From: Candidatus Woesearchaeota archaeon CG10_big_fil_rev_8_21_14_0_10_37_12
GTDB taxonomy: Archaea; Nanobdellota; Nanobdellia; Woesearchaeales; ARS49
Assembly (NCBI GenBank): GCA_002762795.1
Contig: PCYA01000008.1
Coordinates: 1-64,000, forward strand
Reading direction: 5' to 3'
Length of the DNA: 64,000 nt
The first letter of the stretch is position 1. Every line of letters starts with the position of its first letter. Shown piece by piece: positions 34,382 through 43,517 of this stretch. Position numbers and translations under genes: made by a program. The notes under the pieces were generated by a model, which saw only the letters and a list, made by a program, of their open reading frames with translations, made no database searches and was not told the DNA's origin.

Positions 34382-34531
34382 GGTCACGATGTTCGGCAAT
34401 CACTACTTAAACTTTTATCGCTCCTAATTAGTAAGTAGTATGTGGTAACCAGTAAGCAGCACACAGTAAAAAGTAAAGAGTTCAGTGTTTATAGCATACA
34501 ATTTAAAGATCGCAAAAAGTAACTACCATAA

Positions 34532-34781
34532 TTAAGATAAGATGGGGCACTCTAAACCAGGATTACAATTCCTGCTCACTTCAGTTCTTATTCCAATACA
34601 AGAAGTTTTACGGAAGAAATGATCTTCATATATGACCATTTCAAATCCCATACAATCACAGAATTGCATACTTCTTTCTTCCTCAAACAAATCACAAGTA
34701 GGAAAAGGTGACAATTTAACAATGATTGCAATGAGAACTAAAAAAAATAATAACTATCAGTCCTATCATTTTCAAGTTCAT
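34532..34781 (-). pseudogene. Small secreted Cys-rich protein broken at a T8 tract
   Basis: From the ATG at 34781 the frame reads MNLKMIGLIVIIF, then stops. A second frame reads LVLIAIIVKLSPFPTCDLF and on to 34532 with six cysteines. They join perfectly if one T is dropped from the eight-T run at 34740-34747, giving an 82-residue protein with a membrane/signal helix. Either a real frameshift, a slippage-controlled switch, or a sequence error. Confidence 0.55.
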
Positions 34782-34811
34782 ACCAATTTGTTACTAAACC
34801 TTATTTAATAA

Positions 34812-35093
34812 TTATGCTGCTTCAACTGGCTCTTCATCCTCAGAATAACTAGGCATTGCAGCTTTGCTAATGATCATGATATCACCAACTGCTTTTACAA
34901 GTTGATGAGGAACAATGACTCCTTTTGCGCTGCCAAGCACTCTGCTCAAAAAAGAACTCTTTGTTGCACGAACACGCCAACCATGAACCTTATTCTGCGA
35001 AAGAATTGATTCTTCAACATCACCAAAATAATCACCTTCATCAGTAAAAACCCTAATATTATACATTTCCTGAATTTGCTTCATTCTCAACAT
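34812..35093 (-). CDS. PRC-barrel domain protein
   Basis: About 93 residues from the ATG at 35093, which has AAGGAGG eight bases upstream (an ATG at 35117 lacks this). NIRVFTDEGDYFGDVEESIL and GVIVPHQLVKAVGDIMIIS form the PRC barrel. Archaeal single-domain PRC proteins interact with RNA-processing or cell-division (CdvB/FtsZ-linked) factors; role here open. Confidence 0.82.
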   Translation of the reverse strand: MLRMKQIQEMYNIRVFTDEGDYFGDVEESILSQNKVHGWRVRATKSSFLSRVLGSAKGVIVPHQLVKAVGDIMIISKAAMPSYSEDEEPVEAA

Positions 35094-35238
35094 ATGCTCA
35101 GCCTCCTTAGTTACCATTCTTTAAGAGTTAAGATATTTAAACATTTCGAGAACGCAGTTTGAGGTAAGAAGTATGAGTTAGGAAAGAAAGGGGAGTTCAT
35201 ACAATATTTAATAAATCACGCAAATACACAAAAAAAAC

Positions 35239-35931
35239 ATGAAACTCACAATCATCGGAACAAGCCACATATCTCCTGAAAGTTTAAAACATGTAGAAGA
35301 AACAATACGTGAAAAAAAACCAACAATCATCGCTGTTGAGCTTGACAAGAAAAGACTTGCTGCGCTGCTACAAAAAAAATACAACCCGCACACGAAAAAT
35401 TTTTCGCTCAAAGACATCAAAAGGATAGGACTTAAAGGCTGGCTATTTGCACAAATAGGCTCATGGGTAGAAAAAAAACTGGGCAACAAAGTAGGTGTGA
35501 GTCCTGGGACAGAAATGCTAAAAGCGATAGAAATAGCACAACAAACAGGCGCAAAAATAGCACTAATAGATCAAGACATAGAAATAACACTTAAAAAATT
35601 CTCAAATGCGCTAAGCTGGAAAGAAAAATGGACTTTTGCAAAGGATCTTATCAACGGATTAATATTTAAAAAAGGCATCAAATTTGACCTTGCAAAAGTT
35701 CCATCACACAAAATAATCAACAAACTAATCAAAGAAGTCAAAACAAAATACCCTAACGTTTACTGCGTTCTCATAAAAGAGCGCAACGAAGTCATGGCCA
35801 AGAAACTTGCACACATATTACTTAATCACCCTGATGCAGAAATTGTAGCAGTTGTCGGAGCAGGACATGAAAAAGAAATAAACTTGCTTGTTAAGAAAAT
35901 ATATAAAGAGCATAACATACAACCTCTTTAA
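35239..35931 (+). CDS. TraB-family protein
   Basis: This 230-residue protein contains GTSHISPESLKHVEETI and AVELDKKRLAALL at the start, ALIDQDIEITLKKFS in the middle and VVGAGHEKEINLL at the end, the conserved GTSH, ELD and GxGH motifs of TraB/GumN (Tiki-like) proteins. Possible metalloprotease fold. It lacks the C-terminal membrane domain of many archaeal TraB. Followed after 11 bases by a membrane protein gene. Confidence 0.85.
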   Translation: MKLTIIGTSHISPESLKHVEETIREKKPTIIAVELDKKRLAALLQKKYNPHTKNFSLKDIKRIGLKGWLFAQIGSWVEKKLGNKVGVSPGTEMLKAIEIAQQTGAKIALIDQDIEITLKKFSNALSWKEKWTFAKDLINGLIFKKGIKFDLAKVPSHKIINKLIKEVKTKYPNVYCVLIKERNEVMAKKLAHILLNHPDAEIVAVVGAGHEKEINLLVKKIYKEHNIQPL

Positions 35932-35942
35932 AAAGAGGCAAC

Positions 35943-36671
35943 ATGCGAAATTTCGTAGATAAATTAAACAAATATTTCTGGTACACAAAAGCAGAGTTCA
36001 GAGGATTCATTATTGTGGTTTTGGCACTTGCATTTATCTACTCATGGGATCAATGGGGAACAACCTCTTTTGACTCTGCAATAGGACTTGTAAACTTCAT
36101 TAAATCAATAATTTTTGTAGCAATTACTGTATTCATACACCACTCTGGCCAAAGAATCATGGCATTAACCATGGGACAAAAAGTCACACACTTATTCTGG
36201 TGGCACGGCATCATAATTGGACTTATCTTAGTATTAGTGAGCAATGGAAACATCAAATTCTTAGCAGCAACAGGAGCGATGATAACTACTGTACACATAC
36301 ACCGCCTCGGAGGATTCCGTTACGGACCAAACTTAACATCACTATCAAAAATTGCCATGACTGGGCCAGCAAGCAATATCATATTTGCAGCACTTATCAA
36401 AAGCCTAGAATGGATCAACTTGTTGCCAGAAAGCGTGTCTGTTCCGCTGTTTAACTTAAATCTTGCATTTGCTGCCTGGAATCTGCTTCCAATACCACCG
36501 TTAGATGGATCGCACATATTGTACACCTCACGTCTAACATACATATTTGTAGCAACAACAATAATCACATACATACTCTTGGCAATATTTTTAAACTTCT
36601 ACTCATTCATAATAGCACTGCTAGTCGGAGGATTTGCCTGGCTTATATACTTGATAAAGACTTCACTTTAA
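35943..36671 (+). CDS. Site-2-protease-like membrane protein with degenerate active site
   Basis: 242 residues with about six membrane helices. The position of HExxH in M50 proteases reads HHSGQ (residues 66-70) in FIHHSGQRIMALTMGQKV, losing the catalytic Glu and second His. NLLPIPPLDGSH retains the second M50 motif. A pseudoprotease that binds or guides membrane substrates is likely (inference). Sits between TraB and another small membrane gene, probably one operon. Confidence 0.82.
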   Translation: MRNFVDKLNKYFWYTKAEFRGFIIVVLALAFIYSWDQWGTTSFDSAIGLVNFIKSIIFVAITVFIHHSGQRIMALTMGQKVTHLFWWHGIIIGLILVLVSNGNIKFLAATGAMITTVHIHRLGGFRYGPNLTSLSKIAMTGPASNIIFAALIKSLEWINLLPESVSVPLFNLNLAFAAWNLLPIPPLDGSHILYTSRLTYIFVATTIITYILLAIFLNFYSFIIALLVGGFAWLIYLIKTSL

Positions 36672-36672
36672 C

Positions 36673-37011
36673 ATGGGAACTGCATTCACACCAACAAAAC
36701 CGATATTAGACTGGCCAGAAATAGCAGCAGCACCATTTTTACTCATCGGATTGGCACTCGCAATATTCTCAAAAAATAACTTAATATTATACACTGTCTG
36801 CTTTCTTGTAGGCTTATTATTTGGCAGAGCCTGGTACGTTAACAAAACACGAGAAAAAGTACCAATCTTCCTTGCAATAATGACTTTCTTTCTTGGTTTT
36901 ATTCTTGGAAGCTTATACGCAAATTTGCGCATCACTGTTTTCGTATTACTGCTTGGTGCACTTGCAGGATACTGGATACAAGAAAAAAACATAATTGAAC
37001 ACGTATTCTAA
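36673..37011 (+). CDS. Small three-helix membrane protein
   Basis: 112 residues, hydrophobic helices about 16-33, 38-55 and 63-102. The start is one base after the upstream stop. No recognised family. The last gene of the TraB operon. Confidence 0.65.
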   Translation: MGTAFTPTKPILDWPEIAAAPFLLIGLALAIFSKNNLILYTVCFLVGLLFGRAWYVNKTREKVPIFLAIMTFFLGFILGSLYANLRITVFVLLLGALAGYWIQEKNIIEHVF

Positions 37012-37038
37012 ACGTAGAGAGTAAAAAGCTCAGAGCAA

Positions 37039-37265
37039 ATAAAGAAAAACGCACTATTCCCCGACCTGAAGGTCGGGGTATTTTATCGTGCGTTTTTCTA
37101 CAGCGAAAAATACATTTTTCGCGTACAGAAAACCTAAAGGTTTTCTTGTACAGGAACTAAAGTTCCTGATACGCAAACAACTTCGTTGTTCACGATACTT
37201 GCAAAGTTCGCCCTAAAGGGCGGGGTATTAAACCCCTCTACAAAGTTCTTGCGAACTTTGCAATA
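37039..37265. repeat. Family A copy 4, array in the spacer only
   Basis: Hairpin 1 is in the simple form (as in A1), but the four serial hairpins of A2/A3 are present between hairpins 1 and 2. It therefore differs from A1 only by the array, and from A2/A3 only by the nested insert. Confidence 0.87.
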
Positions 37266-37311
37266 ATCAAAAACAAGAAAGCCTATAAATAAAAGAAAAA
37301 TCAACAAATAC

Positions 37312-39498
37312 GTGCTAAAAGACTTTACTCCAAGACTATATCAAGAAACAATCTTAGCAACAGCAGCACTCAAAAACACACTAGCAGTACTGCCAACAGG
37401 AATGGGAAAAACAGGAATTGCAATACTTCTAACAGCACAAAGACTAAGCCAATACCCAAAATCAAAAATACTCATCTTAGCACCAACAAAACCATTAGCA
37501 GAACAACACCTCAATACATTCAAAAAACACCTTGATATTGATGAAGATAAATTCGTTTTGTTCACAGGAAACACACCACCAGCAAAAAGATCAGAACAAT
37601 GGAACAAAGTACAAATAATATTCTCAACGCCACAAGGACTAGAAAACGACATCATCAGCAATTCCATCAACATCAAAGATATAAGCCTGCTCGTATTCGA
37701 TGAAGCACACAGAGCAACAGGTGATTACAGTTACGTATTCATCGCAAAACAATACCAACAAAAAGCAGACTGGCCACTAATACTCGCACTAACTGCAAGT
37801 CCCGGGGGCGATGTTGAAACAATAGAAAACGTCTGCAAAAACTTATTCATCGAAGCAGTAGAAGTAAGAACTGAAAATGATCCTGATGTACAGCCATACG
37901 TCCAAGAAACCGAAATCAGCACTATAAGAGTAGAACTTCCTGAGCAGTTCAAAAAAATACAGCAACTTCTCAAACAATGCATTCAAGGAAAAACAAACCA
38001 CCTCAAAGAATACGGAATCAGAGCAACAAACTTAGTAACCAAAAAAGATCTTCTGGGATTACAAAAGGAACTTCACGCAAAAGTTGCATCAGGAGAAAAA
38101 GATTTTGAAGCATTCAAAGCAACAAGTGTGCTTGCAGAAATCATGAAAGCGCATCACGCACTAGAATTATTAGAAACACAAGGAACAACCCCTCTAATTA
38201 ATTATTTTGAAAATATGTACCAACAATCATACACAAGCAAAATAAAAGCAGTAAAAAACCTAACAGCCGACCTTGCATTCAAAAGCTCATACATACTCAC
38301 ACAAAAACTAATTGAACAAAATATTGAACACCCAAAACTTGCTGAAGTAACCAAACACGTTACTGAACAACTTGCACAAAACAAATATGCAAAAATAATA
38401 TTATTTACACAATATCGCGACACTGCAACAAAACTTCACGATGAATTAGACAAACTGAACGTACTTTCGCAAGTATTTGTTGGACAAGCCAAAAAAAGAA
38501 ACACTGGCCTTAGCCAAAAACAACAAGCAGAGGTACTCGATCAATTCCGAGACGGAATGTTCAACGTGCTCATCGCTACAAGCGTTGCTGAAGAAGGCCT
38601 TGACATACCAAAAGTAGATTCAGTAATATTCTTCGAACCAATACCAAGCGCAATACGACACGTCCAACGAAGAGGAAGAACAGGAAGACAAGAAAAAGGA
38701 GATGTAACAATATTTTTAACGAAAGGAACACGAGAAGAAGCATACGCATGGAGCGCAAAACACAAAGAACGACGCATGAACGATGCACTCGGACAATTAC
38801 GAACACGATTACAACTTAAAATAAATCAGCAACCAACATTAAAACAATTCGATACATCTGTAAAAATTTTTGCAGACTATCGAGAAAAAACAACCGGAAC
38901 AGTCAAAGAACTTGTTGAACAAGGAGTAACAATAAAACTCGAAATGCTCAAAAGTGCAGACTACTTACTAAGCAGTCGCGTAGGCGTTGAACTCAAAACA
39001 ATGCAAGACTTTGTTGACAGCATTGTAGATGGAAGACTATTAGAGCAAATCAAAAACTTAAAAGAACATTATGAGCGGCCAATTGTAATCATACAAGGCA
39101 AAGAAAACATTTATGGCCTGCGAAACATTCACCCAAACGCGATACGCGGCATGTTGGGCACTATCGCAGTTGGATACTGTTTGCCAATTTTATACACACA
39201 AGACGAAAAAGACACTGCTGCACTTTTGATAACAATCGCCAAACGAGAACAAGAAGAAAACAAAAAAGAATTTAGCCCGCATGCTGACAGAAAACCTATG
39301 ACAATTAAGGAGCAACAAGAATATTTAGTTAGTTGTTTGCCATCAGTTGGACCAAACTTAGCAAAAGAATTACTAAAACAATTCGGAAGCATACGCAAAA
39401 TATTCGATGCAAATGAGGAGCAGTTAAAACAAGTGAAGGGCCTGGGCGATAAAATCGCAAAAGGAATAACAGGATTAATTGAGGGAAAATATAAGTAA
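37312..39498 (+). CDS. hef: Hef-type helicase/nuclease (FANCM/XPF-like)
   Basis: 728 residues, GTG start. The helicase half has PTGMGKTGIA (28-37), VFDEAHRATG, ALTASPGG, SVAEEGLDIP and QRRGRTGR. The nuclease half has ADYLLSSRVGVELKTMQDF where XPF-type enzymes have GDY...ERKTxxD; the R is replaced by L. Tandem helix-hairpin-helix (LPSVGPNLAKELLKQF) ends the protein. Processes stalled replication forks; helicase likely active, nuclease perhaps reduced. Confidence 0.93.
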   Translation: MLKDFTPRLYQETILATAALKNTLAVLPTGMGKTGIAILLTAQRLSQYPKSKILILAPTKPLAEQHLNTFKKHLDIDEDKFVLFTGNTPPAKRSEQWNKVQIIFSTPQGLENDIISNSINIKDISLLVFDEAHRATGDYSYVFIAKQYQQKADWPLILALTASPGGDVETIENVCKNLFIEAVEVRTENDPDVQPYVQETEISTIRVELPEQFKKIQQLLKQCIQGKTNHLKEYGIRATNLVTKKDLLGLQKELHAKVASGEKDFEAFKATSVLAEIMKAHHALELLETQGTTPLINYFENMYQQSYTSKIKAVKNLTADLAFKSSYILTQKLIEQNIEHPKLAEVTKHVTEQLAQNKYAKIILFTQYRDTATKLHDELDKLNVLSQVFVGQAKKRNTGLSQKQQAEVLDQFRDGMFNVLIATSVAEEGLDIPKVDSVIFFEPIPSAIRHVQRRGRTGRQEKGDVTIFLTKGTREEAYAWSAKHKERRMNDALGQLRTRLQLKINQQPTLKQFDTSVKIFADYREKTTGTVKELVEQGVTIKLEMLKSADYLLSSRVGVELKTMQDFVDSIVDGRLLEQIKNLKEHYERPIVIIQGKENIYGLRNIHPNAIRGMLGTIAVGYCLPILYTQDEKDTAALLITIAKREQEENKKEFSPHADRKPMTIKEQQEYLVSCLPSVGPNLAKELLKQFGSIRKIFDANEEQLKQVKGLGDKIAKGITGLIEGKYK

Positions 39499-39726
39499 AC
39501 GTTTGCAGTCAGCAAGTCAGAAGTTTGAAGTAAGAGGTTCCAAAGTTGTTCCATCTTGTTTCACGAAGTTATTAAATACCTCCTTAAAGATCTTTTCTCT
39601 CAGAAGCCACCATCCACGAGTGCGAAGGGCTCAGTAAAATGGGCCCTCGCTACTCTATTTTTCTAATAGATACAGAGAGGAGACGTGCTACTGGCTTGCG
39701 GTCTTTCGGTTATGTCCTCTCTTTAA

Positions 39727-40014
39727 AACTCACCTGTGCTTCTAAACATTGAAAGCCAGACTATTTTGCGCTTTCTATTTTTTGGTCGATGGGGAGCTTT
39801 AAAGAGGGGCGAACAAAAACAAGGCAAGCGCAAGGAGCACGTCCCCTCTGTCAAGAACCACTGGTGATCGCTCCTTCGTCGCTCAACACCAGTGGCATGA
39901 CTGTTCAGAAAATCATAAGAAAAAATAACCAGTGGTTCTTGATCATGCTCGGAATGCCACTCGCTACAGTAAACCACTCGTGATACACACTAGTGGCATT
40001 CCGACATGTAAAGA
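39727..40014. repeat. Family E copy 3, mosaic palindrome
   Basis: The core at 39850-40010 pairs AAGAACCACTGG with CCAGTGGTTCTT. CGGAATGCCACT/AGTGGCATTCCG follows. The left flank (CACCTGTGCTTCTAAA, GGGGAG) is the inverted counterpart of the right flank of copy 2, so the element is mosaic. The remaining gene-free DNA 39499-39726 holds GAGAGGAGAC/GTCCTCTC and GCGAGGGC-type hairpins, with no coding signal. Confidence 0.8.
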
Positions 40015-40054
40015 AAGCCAAACAAAATTATTTTTTTTGAAATAAGACTCACAA

Positions 40055-40897
40055 TTAAAACTTCATCTCATGCAAGCGCTTTACACGCTCTTCAGTCCTA
40101 GGATGCGTACTAAACAACGCGGCAAAATTCTGCGCCCTAAACGGATTCACAATAAACAAAGAACTCATAGTAGCATTGCCACGCATTGGATGATGCTTCA
40201 CAGAATTCTCTATCTTTTGCAACGCAGAAGCCAAATGCTTACCATCTTTCAACGTTTTAGCACCAGTAGCATCAGCCAAATATTCTCGCGAACGCGAAAT
40301 AGCAAGCTGCAAAATCGCTGCAATAATTGGCGTAAGAATTGCTAAAACCAACAAGCCAACAATATTTTGCCCTTCATTATCTCTGCCAAAACCACCAAAC
40401 AACGCAGCAAACTGAGCCATACTCGCAACATATGAAATAACTGCTGCCATAGTTGCAGCAACTGTTGTTACCAACATATCCCTATTTTTAACATGAGACA
40501 TCTCATGAGCCAACACACCCTCAAGCTCATCTTTGCTTAACAACTTCAAAATACCCTCAGTACAAGCAACAACAGCTTTTCTAGGACTAGGTCCCGTAGC
40601 GAACGCATTTGGCGTTGGATTTGGAACAATAAAAATCTGCGGCTTAGGCAACTGCATTTTATGCGCAAGAGTTTCTATCATGCTATGCAATTGCGGATAC
40701 TCTGACTTCTTTGCAGGCTTTGCATGATACATTGCGATTACTAATTTATGGGAATAAAACAACATACCAAAATTCATCAAAACCGCCAGAATTAAAGCAA
40801 TTGTTAATCCTGCATTACCACCTAACAAAAAACCTACAAACAATACTAAAGCTGACAACGCTGCAAGCAAAACTGCTGTTTTAAGATGATTAAACAT
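40055..40897 (-). CDS. htpX: HtpX-type M48 membrane protease
   Basis: About 280 residues from the ATG at 40897. A TATA-like TATTTATAAG about 30 bases before it suggests a leaderless mRNA, so the longer frame to 40948 is rejected. VLAHEMSHVKNRDML is the zinc motif; SREYLADATGAKTL supplies the third ligand. Two N-terminal and two central membrane helices; the C-terminus FSTHPRTEERVKRL is typical. Degrades damaged membrane proteins. Confidence 0.93.
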   Translation of the reverse strand: MFNHLKTAVLLAALSALVLFVGFLLGGNAGLTIALILAVLMNFGMLFYSHKLVIAMYHAKPAKKSEYPQLHSMIETLAHKMQLPKPQIFIVPNPTPNAFATGPSPRKAVVACTEGILKLLSKDELEGVLAHEMSHVKNRDMLVTTVAATMAAVISYVASMAQFAALFGGFGRDNEGQNIVGLLVLAILTPIIAAILQLAISRSREYLADATGAKTLKDGKHLASALQKIENSVKHHPMRGNATMSSLFIVNPFRAQNFAALFSTHPRTEERVKRLHEMKF

Positions 40898-40989
40898 ACA
40901 ACTCAAAAAAAACATGTCTCTTATAAATATTGCGAACAGCATATTCACAGTCCATAAACTTTAAAAAGCAAGTATCTGGCTAACAAAAC

Positions 40990-41730
40990 ATGCCACATTT
41001 CCTAAAAAATTCAACATATATCTTTCTACTGATCACACTATTAGCCTGTGCCCCTACACAATTAGCACAACAAGAACAGCTTAACGCGATCGAACCCATT
41101 ACAGAAACTCACACTGTTTCAACTGAAGAATTACAAAATGTACTTGCAGAATTTGAAAAACTAGATCAACAACATAACACGAGCTGGAAATTTGAGCAAG
41201 TTCCTGACAAAATCATCCCTCTCTCTGCAATTGAACCATGGACCTTACAAGTCCGAGAATTACAAGAAAACACTACTGACAAAGCAACAAAACACTTACT
41301 AGATGCACGACTGGCAATGCTCAGATCGCAAGCAGCGCAGTATGCCATGTTTTCATTCGGAGAACAAGGTAACCTCGCAATGGTTCAACAAGGGAAACAA
41401 TACAAAGTAATCGAAACAATTGATTGTGATGATGCGCCAACCATTATTAAAACAGCAGAAATAAGAGGAGAATCATATGATTCATGGGTCGATTTCTATG
41501 TCAACATGGATTATGTACTCATGTCAAGTAAAAAAGCCAAAGAACTATTAGGCACAGGAGTAAACAACAGAACAAAATACTATTATAATCCAGGAATAGC
41601 ACCAACACTCAAAATACTCCAAGCAACACAAAAAGCACTCAAAGAACAATGCAACATAACTGTAGACCTTCTCAGTGAAAGAATAAACAAACAAGAAAAA
41701 AGACCTGAAGGCTACATTCCTGAAGTATAG
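40990..41730 (+). CDS. Lipoprotein of unknown function
   Basis: 246 residues. A signal peptide with lipobox (LLITLLACAPTQ, Cys 21) precedes a mostly helical body. Two cysteines (ETIDCDDAP and EQCNITVD) may pair. No family recognised. Divergent from htpX. Confidence 0.68.
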   Translation: MPHFLKNSTYIFLLITLLACAPTQLAQQEQLNAIEPITETHTVSTEELQNVLAEFEKLDQQHNTSWKFEQVPDKIIPLSAIEPWTLQVRELQENTTDKATKHLLDARLAMLRSQAAQYAMFSFGEQGNLAMVQQGKQYKVIETIDCDDAPTIIKTAEIRGESYDSWVDFYVNMDYVLMSSKKAKELLGTGVNNRTKYYYNPGIAPTLKILQATQKALKEQCNITVDLLSERINKQEKRPEGYIPEV

Positions 41731-41776
41731 ATGATGGTGCCAAGAAAAGACTGAAGAGCTTAAAATCGAGAACAAA

Positions 41777-41931
41777 TAAAGAAATTGCCTGAAAACTCGC
41801 TATCCCCGCAACAAGCTGACGGGGTATTACGCGAGTTTTCTCGGCTTCGCCGACCAGCAATTTCAGTCTTTCAAAGTTGGTGCAGATAACCGCAGCAAGC
41901 TGCGGGGTATTCGACCCAACATTTGAAATAA
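41777..41931. repeat. Two-hairpin repeat, divergent family A member (D)
   Basis: Hairpin 1 pairs GAAATTGCT-type arms, then GAAAACTCGC/GCGAGTTTTC around TATCCCCG...CGGGGTATT; TCGGCTTCGCCGA sits beside it. Hairpin 2 pairs TTTCAAAGTTGG with CCAACATTTGAAA around GCAGCAAGCTGC-GGGGTATT. Stems differ from A1-A4, but pairing and the GGGGTATT marks are kept. Confidence 0.8.
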
Positions 41932-41970
41932 CAGCAAAGAACATATAAACTTCTTCACATCAGTAAAATT

Positions 41971-43338
41971 ATGAGCACTTACCAAAAAATCCCTCTGAAT
42001 ATACTTCTTAAATATTACAAACAGAAACACATACAAGAAGCACTTGTGTCTGCTGCCACAAGCAAAGAAATTGCGGTAAGCTATGGCGGCACTGGATACG
42101 GAAAAAGACCCGATGTACTGCAATACCCTCAAGACATTCTGGAACTCGTAAAACAAGGCGCAACAAGCTTTCACTGCAGCGAAGAACTCTGGAACAACCC
42201 CTTACAAATCACCACAGGAATGAGTCCTGGAGAACTAAACAACATACGCACAGGATGGGACTTACTATTAGACATAGATTGTCCTGAACTCGAATATTCC
42301 AAAATCGCAGCAGACTTAATAATACAAGCACTTCAATACCACGGAGTAAAAAATATTGGAATCAAATTCTCAGGCAACCACGGATTCCACATAGGCATAC
42401 CATTTGAAGCATTTCCAGAACGAGTAAACAATATCTCAACAAAAAACTTGTTTCCTGACGGACCAAGAAAAATAGCTGCATATTTGCAAGACATGATAAA
42501 AACAGAACTCACAAAAAGACTGCTCTCAATGCATGATATCGAAACAATTGCTAACAAAATAAACAAGAAAAAAGAAGAATTGTTTATTAACAAAAAACTC
42601 GATCCATTCACCATTCTAGCCATAGATACTATTTTGATAGCAACAAGACACCTTTACAGAATGCCATATTCGCTCAACGAAAAATCAGGACTAGCAAGCA
42701 CAGTCATAAAACCAGAACAAATATTATCTTTCAAGAAAGACCATGCAAAACCTTTGACAATACAAAAAACATTTCCTTTTCTAGAACGCGAAAAAACCCT
42801 CCCTGGAGAAGCAACAAAACTACTTGTAAGCGCGTTTGATGCACAAATAGAACGCGAAGAAATAATCATTAAACCAATAAAAAAAGAATTTGAGCCAGTA
42901 TTACACTCAATACCTGAAGAATACTTTCCGCCATGCATACAACTCATCTCTAAAGGATTAACAGATGGTAAAAAAAGAGCTGTATTTATCCTCATAAACT
43001 TCCTACGATCCTGCGGCTGGGAGTACAACGCAATAGAAGAATACTTGAAAAAATGGAATGAACTCAACCCCGAACCATTGCGAGAGGTTTTGCTGCTTGG
43101 ACAACTTAGGCACCACAAAGCAAACAAAAAAACCATTCTGCCGCCAAACTGCAGTAACAAAGCCTATATGATAGACTTAGGAGTATGCAAACCAGACGGA
43201 TTTTGCAAAAAAATAAAAAACCCTGCAAATTATACTATTGCCAAACAAAGAAATGTGACAAGACAAAATACAAAACACACGATCAAGAAAAAAACAGAAA
43301 AATCCAAAAAAGACGCTATCTCAGATGTTGCTTCCTAA
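41971..43338 (+). CDS. Single-chain DNA primase (PriS fused to PriL Fe-S domain)
   Basis: 455 residues. The N-terminal catalytic part has WDLLLDIDCPE (D101/D103) and FSGNHGFHIGIPF (134-145), the PriS metal and nucleotide motifs. From about residue 305, YFPPCIQLISKGLTDGKKRA, LPPNCSNK and VCKPDGFCKKIKNP give the four-cysteine Fe-S domain of PriL. Fused, shortened primases are known from Nanoarchaeum and other DPANN. Basic C-terminal tail. Confidence 0.92.
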   Translation: MSTYQKIPLNILLKYYKQKHIQEALVSAATSKEIAVSYGGTGYGKRPDVLQYPQDILELVKQGATSFHCSEELWNNPLQITTGMSPGELNNIRTGWDLLLDIDCPELEYSKIAADLIIQALQYHGVKNIGIKFSGNHGFHIGIPFEAFPERVNNISTKNLFPDGPRKIAAYLQDMIKTELTKRLLSMHDIETIANKINKKKEELFINKKLDPFTILAIDTILIATRHLYRMPYSLNEKSGLASTVIKPEQILSFKKDHAKPLTIQKTFPFLEREKTLPGEATKLLVSAFDAQIEREEIIIKPIKKEFEPVLHSIPEEYFPPCIQLISKGLTDGKKRAVFILINFLRSCGWEYNAIEEYLKKWNELNPEPLREVLLLGQLRHHKANKKTILPPNCSNKAYMIDLGVCKPDGFCKKIKNPANYTIAKQRNVTRQNTKHTIKKKTEKSKKDAISDVAS

Positions 43339-43348
43339 AAAAGCAAGC

Positions 43349-43473
43349 TTTATAAAGGGCGGCTTGCCCCGAGAATATATTGACGAAAATCAACTGACAA
43401 GCCTGCGAATAAAGATTCCCAGTACAGTCGGTGCAAAAAAAGCACTTACTTTATTCTCACGGAATTTCGCAGG
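43349..43473 (+). promoter_or_regulatory. Promoter and structured leader of the ribosomal operon
   Basis: TTTATAAAG (43349-43357) is a TATA box. Downstream CCTGCGAATAAAG (43402-43414) pairs with CTTTATT (43449-43455) and TTCGCAGG (43466-43473), and an inner GTGC-A7-GCAC hairpin forms. This is a long-range leader structure before the L3 start at 43518, a candidate autoregulation site (inference). Confidence 0.5.
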
Positions 43474-43517
43474 AACACAGTAAAAATACAGCAGGAACAC
43501 AAAAATAACGAGATAAA

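Noticed and set aside
39597-39726. Possible H/ACA-type RNA
   Set aside because: Two hairpins are present, but no clear ACA box position or target pairing could be shown; the region looks like repeat DNA.
39723-39983. Frames of 64 and 84 codons
   Set aside because: Overlap mosaic repeat E3 on both strands; no ribosome site or protein motif.
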